Source of the DNA: Blattabacterium cuenoti
GTDB taxonomy: Bacteria; Bacteroidota; Bacteroidia; Flavobacteriales; Blattabacteriaceae
DNA: 64,000 bases
Direction of reading: 5' to 3'
NCBI RefSeq assembly: GCF_014251635.1
Contig: NZ_CP059194.1
Location: forward strand, 1-64,000
The notes under the pieces are model-generated. The model was not told the origin of the DNA and ran no database searches. It saw only the letters and a list, made by a program, of their open reading frames with translations. This document shows positions 26,590 through 36,000 of this stretch, piece after piece. The number at the start of each line of letters is the position of its first letter. The stretch's first letter is position 1. Made by a program: the position numbers and the translations under genes.

Positions 26590-27321
26590 ATGACTTTGGA
26601 AGCCAAAAATATATGTAAAAAGTATAAAAATAAACATATTATAAATAATATTTCAATTCAATTGAACAAAGGAGAAATAGTAGGATTAATAGGTCCTAAT
26701 GGTGCAGGAAAAACAACTTCTTTTTATATTATGGTCGGTTTAATTAAACCAGACAAAGGAAAAATATTTCTTTTCAATCAGGATATTACATCAAAACCAA
26801 TGTATAAACGTTCAAAAAAAGGAATTGGTTATTTATCTCAAGAACCATCTATATTTAGGAAACTATCTGTGGAAGATAATATTTTATGCATATTAGAAAT
26901 GTATAAAATATCAAATCAAGAGAGAAAAAAAATAGTAGAAAAATTAATTGAAGAATTAGGATTGCAAAAAATACGAAATCATCGAGGAGATCTTATTTCT
27001 GGAGGAGAACGAAGACGAACCGAAATTGCTAGATGTTTAGCTATAAATCCTAAATTTATTCTTTTAGATGAACCTTTTTCTGGAATCGATCCAATTTCTA
27101 TAGAAGAATTACAAAAAATAATTCTTTCTCTTAAAAAAAAAAATATAGGTATATTAATTACAGATCATAATGTACAAGAAGTTTTTACAATAACAGATCG
27201 TATTTATTTAATATTTAATGGAAAAATCATGAAATGTGGGTCCACTACAGAAATTATGCAAGATTCTGTAGTAAGAAAAATTTATTTAGGAAATAGAATT
27301 ATAAATTTTAAAAAGAAATGA
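26590..27321 (+). CDS. lptB: LPS export ABC transporter ATP-binding protein LptB
   Basis: Cytoplasmic ATPase powering lipopolysaccharide extraction from the inner membrane. The 243-residue protein has Walker A GPNGAGKT (about 35-42), the LptB-typical RSKKGIGYLSQEPSIFRKLSVEDNI segment (Q-loop), signature SGGERRRTEIAR, Walker B FILLDEPFSGIDP and switch His in ITDHNV. All catalytic residues are intact. Its stop overlaps the start of the thiamine pyrophosphokinase gene (ATGA). With the lptD-like and OstA-like genes nearby, it indicates a retained LPS-type export route. Confidence 0.95.
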   Translation: MTLEAKNICKKYKNKHIINNISIQLNKGEIVGLIGPNGAGKTTSFYIMVGLIKPDKGKIFLFNQDITSKPMYKRSKKGIGYLSQEPSIFRKLSVEDNILCILEMYKISNQERKKIVEKLIEELGLQKIRNHRGDLISGGERRRTEIARCLAINPKFILLDEPFSGIDPISIEELQKIILSLKKKNIGILITDHNVQEVFTITDRIYLIFNGKIMKCGSTTEIMQDSVVRKIYLGNRIINFKKK

Positions 27322-27944
27322 ATCACAGGTTTCATGGTCCTGAAGTGGGATTATTTCTAAATGGAGAAATTCCTCCTTTTTCAGGAAAAAAATTTCTTTC
27401 TTATAAAAAAATATTTGCAGCAGATGGGGCTTTTTATTATTTAAGTGCATTTGGAATTTCAGTAGATTATATAATTGGTGATTTTGATTCTATTTCAAAA
27501 AATGATATCCCTATAGAAACTCGTTTATTGAATGCTTGTGATCAAAAATATACTGATTTTGATAAAGCTTTAAATATCATTTATCATAAAGGATTTTTTA
27601 ATATAAATGTTTGGGGTGCAAGTGGAATGGAACAAGATCATTTTTTAGGAAATTTATCTATAGCTTTAAAATATAAAAAAAAGTTATCTATCATGTTTCA
27701 TGATAAATATCACTGCTATTTTTTTTCTGATAAAAAAACTTCTTTTTATCAGAAAAAAAATAAAAAAGTATCTTTATTTCCATTTCCTAAAGTAGAAGGA
27801 TTGTCCACTTGTGGACTAAAATATTTTATAGATAAAGGATCATTACAAATAGGAAAAAATATAGGGATCAGAAATGAAGCCTTTAATCATAAAATAGAAA
27901 TCAATTATAAAAAAGGAGAATTATTGATCTTTATAGAAAAATAA
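27318..27944 (+). CDS. Thiamine diphosphokinase
   Basis: Transfers pyrophosphate from ATP to thiamine, giving thiamine diphosphate. The 208-residue protein shows the family motifs FAADGAFYYL (about 33-42), IIGDFDSI (about 52-59), TDFDKAL and GASGMEQDHFLGN. Thiamine diphosphate is the cofactor of SucA, whose gene is also in this window. Translation is probably coupled to lptB through a four-base overlap. Bacteroidetes forms are annotated thiamine pyrophosphokinase; a specific symbol is not certain. Confidence 0.92.
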   Translation: MNHRFHGPEVGLFLNGEIPPFSGKKFLSYKKIFAADGAFYYLSAFGISVDYIIGDFDSISKNDIPIETRLLNACDQKYTDFDKALNIIYHKGFFNINVWGASGMEQDHFLGNLSIALKYKKKLSIMFHDKYHCYFFSDKKTSFYQKKNKKVSLFPFPKVEGLSTCGLKYFIDKGSLQIGKNIGIRNEAFNHKIEINYKKGELLIFIEK

Positions 27945-27964
27945 AATTTTGTATTTGTAAAAAA

Positions 27965-28897
27965 TTAATCATTAAACTTTTTAAGTTTATTGATCATGTT
28001 TTTTACATGATCTGCAGATTTTATTAAAAGATCATTTTCTTTACGATTTAATTGCAATTCTATAATTTTTTCTATTCCAGATTTTCCTATAATAGATGGA
28101 ACTCCCAAATATATATTTTTTAATCCATATTGTCCTCTTAAAAAAACAGAACATGGAAAAATTCGCTTAGAATCCTTTAAAATAGACTCCGCTATTTTTA
28201 TTACAGATGCACTGGGGGCCATCCAAGCAGATGTTCCTAACAAATCAACTATTTCTTCTCCTCCTTTTTTTGTTTTTTCAACAATTGCATCATTTTCTTC
28301 TTCTGATAAAAATTCTTTAATAGGAATACCTGATACAGATGTATATCTATATAAAGGAACCATTGTATCCCCATGTCCTCCTAACAATAAAGATTGTATA
28401 TCAATAGGAGAAATATTTAGTCTTTTTGATAAAAAAAAACGATATCTGGTAGAATCCAATATTCCAGCCATACCAATGACACGGGAAGAATCTATCTTTG
28501 CCGTCATATAACTTACATACGCCATAACATCTAATGGATTAGATACTATAATGAATTTAGCTTTTGGAGAGAAAAAAATAGATTTTTTAGTTACAGAACG
28601 GATAATTTCTGCGTTAGTCTGAATAAGATCGTCTCTACTCATTCCAGGTTTTCTAGGAATTCCAGAAGTAATAATGATAATTTCTGAATTTTTTGATTTA
28701 GAATAATCATTAGTTGTTCCAATAACTTTAGTATTTGATTCCGTCATAGGAAGCATTTGAGATATATCTAAGCTTTTTCCTTCTGAAAGTTTTTCTCTAA
28801 TATCTAACAAAACAATTTTTCGGACTATATTTTTTTGAGCTAATAAACTAGCGCAAGAAGCTCCTACATTCCCCGCTCCAATAATAGTTACTTTCAT
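27965..28897 (-). CDS. mdh: Malate dehydrogenase
   Basis: NAD-dependent oxidation of malate to oxaloacetate in the TCA cycle. The 310-residue protein begins with the Rossmann motif GAGNVGASCA (about 7-16). The substrate arginine loop GIPRKPGMSRDDL (about 80-92) is the malate-type pattern rather than lactate-type. VSNPLDVM and the catalytic His in GGHGDTMVP are present. Length and motifs are standard for the LDH-like MDH of Bacteroidetes. It is divergent from gcvP across an 87-base spacer. Confidence 0.95.
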   Translation of the reverse strand: MKVTIIGAGNVGASCASLLAQKNIVRKIVLLDIREKLSEGKSLDISQMLPMTESNTKVIGTTNDYSKSKNSEIIIITSGIPRKPGMSRDDLIQTNAEIIRSVTKKSIFFSPKAKFIIVSNPLDVMAYVSYMTAKIDSSRVIGMAGILDSTRYRFFLSKRLNISPIDIQSLLLGGHGDTMVPLYRYTSVSGIPIKEFLSEEENDAIVEKTKKGGEEIVDLLGTSAWMAPSASVIKIAESILKDSKRIFPCSVFLRGQYGLKNIYLGVPSIIGKSGIEKIIELQLNRKENDLLIKSADHVKNMINKLKKFND

Positions 28898-28938
28898 TTT
28901 ATTTTTTTATTTATTTAATGATAAGCTTATTTTTTACC

Positions 28939-28946
28939 TAAATTTG
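28939..28946 (+). promoter_or_regulatory. Bacteroidetes-type -7 box upstream of gcvP
   Basis: TAAATTTG fits TAnnTTTG and lies 38 bases before the gcvP ATG in the mdh/gcvP divergent spacer. No clear TTTG -33 element is visible upstream, so the call is tentative. Confidence 0.4.
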
Positions 28947-28984
28947 TAATAAATATTAAATATAAACACAATTTTTTTATTATA

Positions 28985-31885
28985 ATGAAAGAGGATTACG
29001 TTAGAAGAAAAAAATTCTATTTTAGACATATAGGGCCATCCTATCGTGAAATTGATAACATGTTGAAAAAATTACAATGTTCTTCTATTAAGGATTTTGT
29101 AAATAAAACGGTACCCAAAGAAATACGTTTAAAAAGAAAATTAAATCTTCCCAACTCTATTTCTGAATATCAATATTTAAATCACATTTACAGAATAGGT
29201 AAAAAAAATAAAATTTATCGTTCTTATATAGGATTAGGATATAAAAATACTATAACTCCAAGTGTAATTCAAAGAAATATTTTGGAAAATCCTAGTTGGT
29301 ACACGCCATATACTCCTTATCAATCAGAAATATCTCAAGGGCGTTTAGAAGCTTTAATTAATTTTCAAACTATGATTTCAGATTTAACCGGAATGAAAAT
29401 TAGTAACGCTTCGATGTTAGATGAATCTACAGCAGCAGCTGATGCTATGTTCATGATTTTTCAAGAAAAAATAAAAAAAAAACAAATAGATAATAACTAT
29501 TGTTTTTTTATTTCAGATGAAATTCTTCCACAAACTTTTGCTGTTTTAAAAACAAGATGTTTTGGGTTGGGAATACATATCATAAATGATACTCATAAAA
29601 ATTTAAAAAGGAAATATAATAATAAAAAAATATTTGGATTGATAATATCTTATCCTTCTATTCTAGGAGAAATATATGATTATCGGGAAACAGTTGAATA
29701 CGCAAAACGTCACAATATATCAATAATTGTTTCTACGGATCTTTTATCTTTATCTTTGTTAAAACCGCCTGGAGAATGGGGTGCTGATGTAGTTATCGGA
29801 TCCAGTCAATCTTTTGGAATCCCTATGGGATATGGTGGTCCTCATGCTGCTTTTTTTTCCACTCATGAACAATATAAACGTTTTCTTCCTGGAAGAATTA
29901 TCGGAATGTCTGTAGATAAAAAAAACAAAAAAGCTTTTCGTATGGCTTTACAAACAAGAGAACAACATATCAAAAGAGAAAAAGCCACTTCCAATATTTG
30001 TACATCGCAAGTCCTTCCTGCTGTAATGGCCTCTATGTATGCTTTATATCATGGAAAAAAAGGATTAATAGAAATAGCAAAATCTATTCATGAGTATGCT
30101 AAAAAATTGGAATTTTTATTGATTAATAATATCAATCATCTTTTTCAAGTGAATACTTTTTATTTTGATACTCTTAGAATTAAAACAGATCATATAAATA
30201 CATTAAAAAAAGTGGCGGAACGTAAAAAAACTAATTTTAGATATGTAGATGAAAATCATTTAACTATTACTTTAGATGAAACAACCTGTCAAGAAGATAT
30301 AAATCATATTCTATCAATTTTTCATGAATCATATAATAAAGATAAAAAAACGTATAAAAAAATAAAATACCATACGAGTATTCATGATAATGAGAAATAT
30401 AAATTTCCAAATTTTTTTAAAAGAACTTCTAATTTTTTAGAACATAAAATTTTTCAAAGTTTTTATTCAGAAAATGAGCTGATGCGTTATATAAAGAGAT
30501 TGGAAAAAAAAGATATTTCCTTGGTTCATTCCATGATTCCACTTGGATCATGTACCATGAAACTAAATGCTTCTGCGGAATTATTTTCTTTAAGTCAACA
30601 CGAATGGAAAAATATACATCCTTTTGTCCCTAAAAAACAAGCAATGGGATATCATATTATTATTCGGAATTTAAAAAAATATTTGAAAGAAATTACTGGG
30701 TTTTCTGGTGTTTCTTTACAACCCAATTCAGGGGCTCAAGGAGAATATGCTGGACTTATGGTTATAAAACATTATCATCATTCATTACAAGAACATAAAA
30801 GAAATATAGCATTAATTCCTTCTTCTTCTCATGGAACTAACCCTGCATCAGCAAATATGGCTGGAATGAAAGTCATGTTAGTTTCCACAACAAGCGATGG
30901 ATCCATTAATAAAAATGACTTGTTAAAAAAAGCAAAAGAAAATAAAGATTTACTGTCAGTATTAATGATAACTTACCCTTCTACTTATGGAGTATATGAA
31001 AAAAATATTCAGGAAATTATAGATATAATCCATGAAAATGGAGGGCAAGTTTATATGGATGGAGCAAATATGAACGCTCAAGTAGGATTAATTCAACCGG
31101 CATATTTAGGTGTAGATGTTTGTCATCTTAACCTTCATAAAACTTTTGCAATCCCTCATGGAGGAGGTGGCCCTGGTATGGGGCCCATTTGTGTTGCTTC
31201 ACATTTAAAACCTTTTCTACCAACCCATCCTTTTCAAAAAGAAGAAGATTATAAAAAAAACGATAAAACACTAACTATTTCTTCATCTCCATATGGTTCT
31301 TCTTTAATTTTAACAATTTCTTATGCTTATATTCGCTTGTTAGGGCCAGATGGTCTTAAAAAATCTACAGAAATGTCTATATTAAATGCAAATTACATCA
31401 AAGAAAAATTGAAAAAATTTTTTAATATATTGTATGTAGGAGAAAACAATGCTGTAGCACATGAATTAATTATAGATTGTAGAGTTTTTAAATCCACGAA
31501 TGTAGAAGTTATAGACATAGCAAAAAGAATGATAGATTATGGGTATCATGCCCCCACCGTATCCTTTCCAGTAGAAGGATGCATGATGATAGAACCTACG
31601 GAAAGCGAGTCTAAAGAAGAAATAGATCGTTTTATTGACACCCTTATCAGTATAAGACAAGAAATTAAGGAAATTGAGGATGGAAAGTTTTCAAAGGAAA
31701 ATAATGTATTAAAAAACGCCCCCCATAGTATAGATATTTTGACTCAAGATGAATGGAAATATCCTTATAGTCGAGAAAAAGCTGCTTATCCTTTACGTTG
31801 GATTAAAGATAGAAAATTTTGGACATCAGTAAATCGCGTTGATGATGGATATGGGGATAGAAATTTAATATGTACATGTACATAA
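28985..31885 (+). CDS. gcvP: Glycine dehydrogenase (decarboxylating), P-protein
   Basis: PLP enzyme of the glycine cleavage system that decarboxylates glycine and passes aminomethyl to lipoyl-GcvH. The 966-residue single-chain form carries both halves: the N-terminal half opens RHIGPSYREIDNMLK, and the C-terminal half holds the PLP lysine in HLNLHKTFAIPHGGGGPG (K about 719). Length matches fused GcvP. The gcvH and gcvT partners are not in this window. The route feeds one-carbon units into folate, for which folK is also present here. The end of the gene faces tsaD across a 128-base convergent spacer. Confidence 0.97.
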   Translation: MKEDYVRRKKFYFRHIGPSYREIDNMLKKLQCSSIKDFVNKTVPKEIRLKRKLNLPNSISEYQYLNHIYRIGKKNKIYRSYIGLGYKNTITPSVIQRNILENPSWYTPYTPYQSEISQGRLEALINFQTMISDLTGMKISNASMLDESTAAADAMFMIFQEKIKKKQIDNNYCFFISDEILPQTFAVLKTRCFGLGIHIINDTHKNLKRKYNNKKIFGLIISYPSILGEIYDYRETVEYAKRHNISIIVSTDLLSLSLLKPPGEWGADVVIGSSQSFGIPMGYGGPHAAFFSTHEQYKRFLPGRIIGMSVDKKNKKAFRMALQTREQHIKREKATSNICTSQVLPAVMASMYALYHGKKGLIEIAKSIHEYAKKLEFLLINNINHLFQVNTFYFDTLRIKTDHINTLKKVAERKKTNFRYVDENHLTITLDETTCQEDINHILSIFHESYNKDKKTYKKIKYHTSIHDNEKYKFPNFFKRTSNFLEHKIFQSFYSENELMRYIKRLEKKDISLVHSMIPLGSCTMKLNASAELFSLSQHEWKNIHPFVPKKQAMGYHIIIRNLKKYLKEITGFSGVSLQPNSGAQGEYAGLMVIKHYHHSLQEHKRNIALIPSSSHGTNPASANMAGMKVMLVSTTSDGSINKNDLLKKAKENKDLLSVLMITYPSTYGVYEKNIQEIIDIIHENGGQVYMDGANMNAQVGLIQPAYLGVDVCHLNLHKTFAIPHGGGGPGMGPICVASHLKPFLPTHPFQKEEDYKKNDKTLTISSSPYGSSLILTISYAYIRLLGPDGLKKSTEMSILNANYIKEKLKKFFNILYVGENNAVAHELIIDCRVFKSTNVEVIDIAKRMIDYGYHAPTVSFPVEGCMMIEPTESESKEEIDRFIDTLISIRQEIKEIEDGKFSKENNVLKNAPHSIDILTQDEWKYPYSREKAAYPLRWIKDRKFWTSVNRVDDGYGDRNLICTCT

Positions 31886-31893
31886 TAAAATAG

Positions 31894-32008
31894 AGACCTT
31901 ATGGTCTACTTATGACTTTCGTTATTGTAAGAGGAGTGCCTACGATACGAGTAGATTCTATTATTAGAATAATAGATAAAAGAGATCCTACATGAAAATT
32001 CCTAACCC
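31894..32008. ncRNA. Possible structured RNA in the gcvP/tsaD convergent spacer
   Basis: The 128 bases between two convergent stops are visibly richer in G and C than other spacers and contain ordered inverted repeats. AGACC-TTAT-GGTCT is at 31894-31907. A perfect 8-bp stem with a TAGA loop is at 31957-31976. GTAG (31951-31954) can pair with CTAC (31988-31991) around that stem, and GTTA...AGGA upstream can pair with TCCTAAC downstream. Flavobacteria are known to have a short 6S-like RNA of roughly this size (6S-Flavo), which is one candidate; no diagnostic sequence was recognised and the strand is undecided. A 28-codon frame also runs through it on the plus strand (31912-31995), so a tiny gene is the alternative. 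Confidence 0.35.
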
Positions 32009-32013
32009 TATAT

Positions 32014-33054
32014 TTAAAATTTTTTAAATTTTGAATATGGGGTTACATGAATAGAATCAAATAGATTCCTTTCATATTTTAGTAATCCTGTAATGGCTAT
32101 CATAGCCCCATTGTCAGTAGTATATTCTTTTTTCGGAATAAAAACTTCAAATTTTTTATTTTTCTGATTTTTAGAAAAATACAGAAATATTTTTCTAATT
32201 TCAGAATTAGCGGAAACTCCTCCTGCCAAAACAATTCTGGAAATTCCAGTTATTATAATGGCTTTTTGTACTTTTTCTAAAAGAATTTCTGCTATTGTTT
32301 TTTGTATGGAAGCACAAATGTCATACAAATTTTGCTTTATAAACAATGTATTTTTTTTTAGTTCTTTCTTTATGAATTGAAAAACATCGCTTTTAAATCC
32401 ACTAAAACTGAAGTTTAGTCCACTTACTCTGGGTTTTGAAAAAATAAATTTTTTATCATTTCCATTCTTAGAAAAATACTCGATCATAGGTCCACCAGGA
32501 TAATAAAACCCTAACATTCTAGCTATTTTATCCAAAGCTTCTCCCACAGAATCATCTAAAGTAGCTCCTAATATTTCCATTTGAAAAAAATCATTAACTT
32601 TTATAATTTGAGTATGACCTCCACTTATAACTAAACTTAAAAATGGAAATTTTGGATAACAATTATTAAGATTAGCGTCTTGTATAAAATGAGAAAGAAC
32701 GTGAGCTTGTATATGATTCACAGTCAATAAGGGGATTCCTAATCCCATGGAAAATGATTTTGCAAAAGAAGCTCCTACTAATAATGGCCCGATTAATCCA
32801 GGTCCTAAAGTAAAAGATACTGCATCAATTTGATCTTGATTAATTTTTGCTGAAAAAATCGCTTGTTGAACTGCCTTTGCAAGATTTATGTCATGTAATC
32901 TTGAAGCTAATTCAGGAACAACTCCTCCATATTTTTTATGAATTTCTTGATGAATAATAATATTAGATAATACATTTCTATTTCTAATGATAGAAACACC
33001 TGTATCGTCACATGACGATTCTATTCCAATAATAATTATAGTTTCTTTTTTCAT
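32014..33054 (-). CDS. tsaD: tRNA N6-adenosine threonylcarbamoyltransferase
   Basis: Catalyses the last step of t6A37 formation in ANN-decoding tRNAs, with TsaB/TsaE partners. The 346-residue ASKHA-fold protein begins GIESSCDDTGVSI. It has the metal-binding histidines in HIQAHVLSHF (about 112-121), the SGGHTQI strand and FSFSGFKS, and GGVSAN near 276. All family motifs are intact. It is divergent from tamB with 25 bases between the start codons, a gene order common in Flavobacteriia. Confidence 0.96.
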   Translation of the reverse strand: MKKETIIIIGIESSCDDTGVSIIRNRNVLSNIIIHQEIHKKYGGVVPELASRLHDINLAKAVQQAIFSAKINQDQIDAVSFTLGPGLIGPLLVGASFAKSFSMGLGIPLLTVNHIQAHVLSHFIQDANLNNCYPKFPFLSLVISGGHTQIIKVNDFFQMEILGATLDDSVGEALDKIARMLGFYYPGGPMIEYFSKNGNDKKFIFSKPRVSGLNFSFSGFKSDVFQFIKKELKKNTLFIKQNLYDICASIQKTIAEILLEKVQKAIIITGISRIVLAGGVSANSEIRKIFLYFSKNQKNKKFEVFIPKKEYTTDNGAMIAITGLLKYERNLFDSIHVTPYSKFKKF

Positions 33055-33079
33055 AAAAAAAATAACAATATCTTTGAAA

Positions 33080-36000
33080 ATGAATAATGCTTTTTTCTAT
33101 AAATTTCATAAGAAAAAAATCCTTATTTTATTTTTTTTATTGGGATTATTTTTTTTTTATGTTTCTCATAAACAAGAAATAAAAGAAAAAACCTCCACAT
33201 TTCTTTTGAAAAGAATAAGGAATCATTTAAACGATAAAATTACCATAAAACATGCTTCTATTGATTTTTTAGAAAAAGAATTCATTTTTTATAATGTACA
33301 AATTTTAGACCACCATCGTTTTTCTTTTATTCATTTGTCTAAATGTAAAATATCTATTGATAATTTACTTTATTTTATTTTTATAAACTCTGATAATTTA
33401 AAAATAAAAAATATTTTTGTTGAAAATTCTTCTTTTTTTATAAAAAAATATTTTAATGAAAAAGAAAATAATGTTCTTGTTTTTATAAAAAATATTTTGA
33501 TTCATCAAAAATCAAATAAATTTAATGTCAATTTCATTACTTGCTCCAAATTAACAATACATAAATCTTATATAAAATATAAGAATATAAATACTAATAA
33601 AGGATTTCAACATTTTTTTTCCAGTTGCATAAAAAATGTTAAAATTGATAATAAAAAAGTAAAAGCTTCTATTTTTTCTTTTCAATCTAATAAAAGATTA
33701 CTTAAAAAAAGTAAGTTTCCTTTTATAGAAAATATATTTTGTGATTTAACCTATTATTACCCTTCAAGATTAAAAATTAACAATTTATTAATCAAAACAT
33801 CTAGCAGTTATCTAAAAGGATATCTTACTATATTTCAAGATAAAGCAGTAGGGAATAAAATACTTTTTCCGAAAATAAATATACAGTGCAAAATTTTTGA
33901 AGGATCAAAATTAGGTTCAGATTTAGGAATTTTTTTTTATAAAAAATGGGGGTTTTATACGAAAGTATTCATTCGAGGCTATATTCATGGAAAATTTAAT
34001 CATAAAGAAAAAACATTTTTTCTTTATGACATGTCTATAAAAGATTCACAGAAAAACAAATTATTAGCAGATAAAATTCATATTTCCTATGCAAAAAAAA
34101 AATGGAAAGAAATCAAATTTTTTAAAACTTTAATGCAATTAAATCCTTATATCATTAAAAATGTAATTCCATATAATTTAAATTACAAGTTTAAATTTGT
34201 AAAATTTATTTTAGATTTTAAACAATCTATTCTCTACAAAGGAGATTTTACCTTATCCTTATTTGATAATAAAAAGAATTTAAAAATAAAAGGCATTGTT
34301 CAAAATCGTTTTTTTGTCGCTCAAATATCTACTCATGTTGATTTTTTGAAAAACCAATATGCAGGAAGAATTTTTATAGAAAAAAAATATTTTTTGATAA
34401 AAAAGAAGAACAACATCTCTCATTTAACATCAAAAATTCCGCTTTTCATATATAATACGTTATCAAATTTATATGTAATGGATTTTGAAGGTAATTTTTC
34501 TAAATTTTTTATAACATTATTATTCTCTCATTCAAAATACAAAATGCATTTTATAGGAAAAGTATTTTCAAATTTTCAAAAAATATATATTAAAATATAT
34601 AACAAAAACGAAAATAACAAAAATATAAAAATAACATTTATTAAAAATGAGAATCAATCTTTTCAAAAGATCCGTATCAATATATATGATATGATTATTG
34701 GTCATATTTATGGAGATATAAAATATAAAAATTTATTACAAATTTCTTGTTTAAAGAATCCAGACAAAAAAGAAATAAAATACGCAATCTTTAATTTTCT
34801 AATTAAAAAATCTTTTTTTGATTTTATAAAACCAATAAAAAACAAAAATATATTTTCTGATATTCAAATTTCAGGAGAGAAAAAAGATAATGAATTTAAA
34901 ATGATTTTTTACACGAAAACTATGCAAGTGAATGATATTCTACTGGAAAAATTATTTATAATGGTGAATTCTTCTTTAAGAAAAAAGATTAAAATTTATA
35001 TAGAAAAGATCATTTACAAAAATTTTTTTTCGAAAAAAATAAATATATCTGTTTTAAATCAACAAAATTTTTGGATAATAAATTCTAAGTTTTTATTAAA
35101 ATTTAAAAAACAAGAATATAAAGAACAGATCCTGAATTTCTTTTGCAAGAAAGAAAAAAATTTTTTAGTGTGCTATCCTTTCCTTTCTAAATTAAATATA
35201 AATGGATATAACTGGTTTACTGATTACGATCATTATAAATCTGGAATCATTAAAATTGATTTTATCAATCAAAAATATATTATTGACAATATTATTTTTT
35301 TCTATGGAAAACAAAAAATCATTATTGATGCAAATTGTATTAAAAACCAAAAAAAAATATTTCAGTTTCATTTAAAAAATGTGCAATTAAAAAAAATTTT
35401 TTTTAATGAAAATATAGATGGGGTAGCAAATGGTTTCTTTTTATGTAAGAACATTTATAATCAAATTGAACCCAATGTTAATATAATTATTAAAAATTTT
35501 TCAATTAGAGAAACGATTTTAGGAGATTTTTTTATTTATTCTTTTCAAAAGAAGAAAAATAATTATGAAATCAATGGAATTATTAGAAAAAATTCTCATG
35601 ATGTTTTAAAGGTTTTTGGAAATATTAAAAATGAATCAAAAAATCAATCCAAACTTAATTTAAGTATAATTATTAAAAATTTTGGAATAGATAATTTTTC
35701 TTTTTTTTGGAAAAAAATGAATACTGAAGTAAAAGGGGCTCTAACGGGAACAATACAAGTTTTTGGTTATTTAAATGATCTTCAATATTTTGGAAAATTA
35801 GAACTTCACAAGTTTGGAATCAGAATCAATTCTACAAATACAAATTATGAAATTAAAAATACAGCTTATATTAATATTCTTTCCGAATCCTGTTCGTTAT
35901 CCACTTCTTGTTTTGTAGATACTAAATATAATACAAAAGGATACATTAATGGTTCTTTTTCACATAAAAACCTTATTCAATGGAATTTAATAAAATTATC

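Noticed and set aside
32987-33079. Upstream extension of the tamB frame
   Set aside because: It overlaps the tsaD N-terminus on the other strand, and the membrane anchor that starts the family follows the ATG at 33080.
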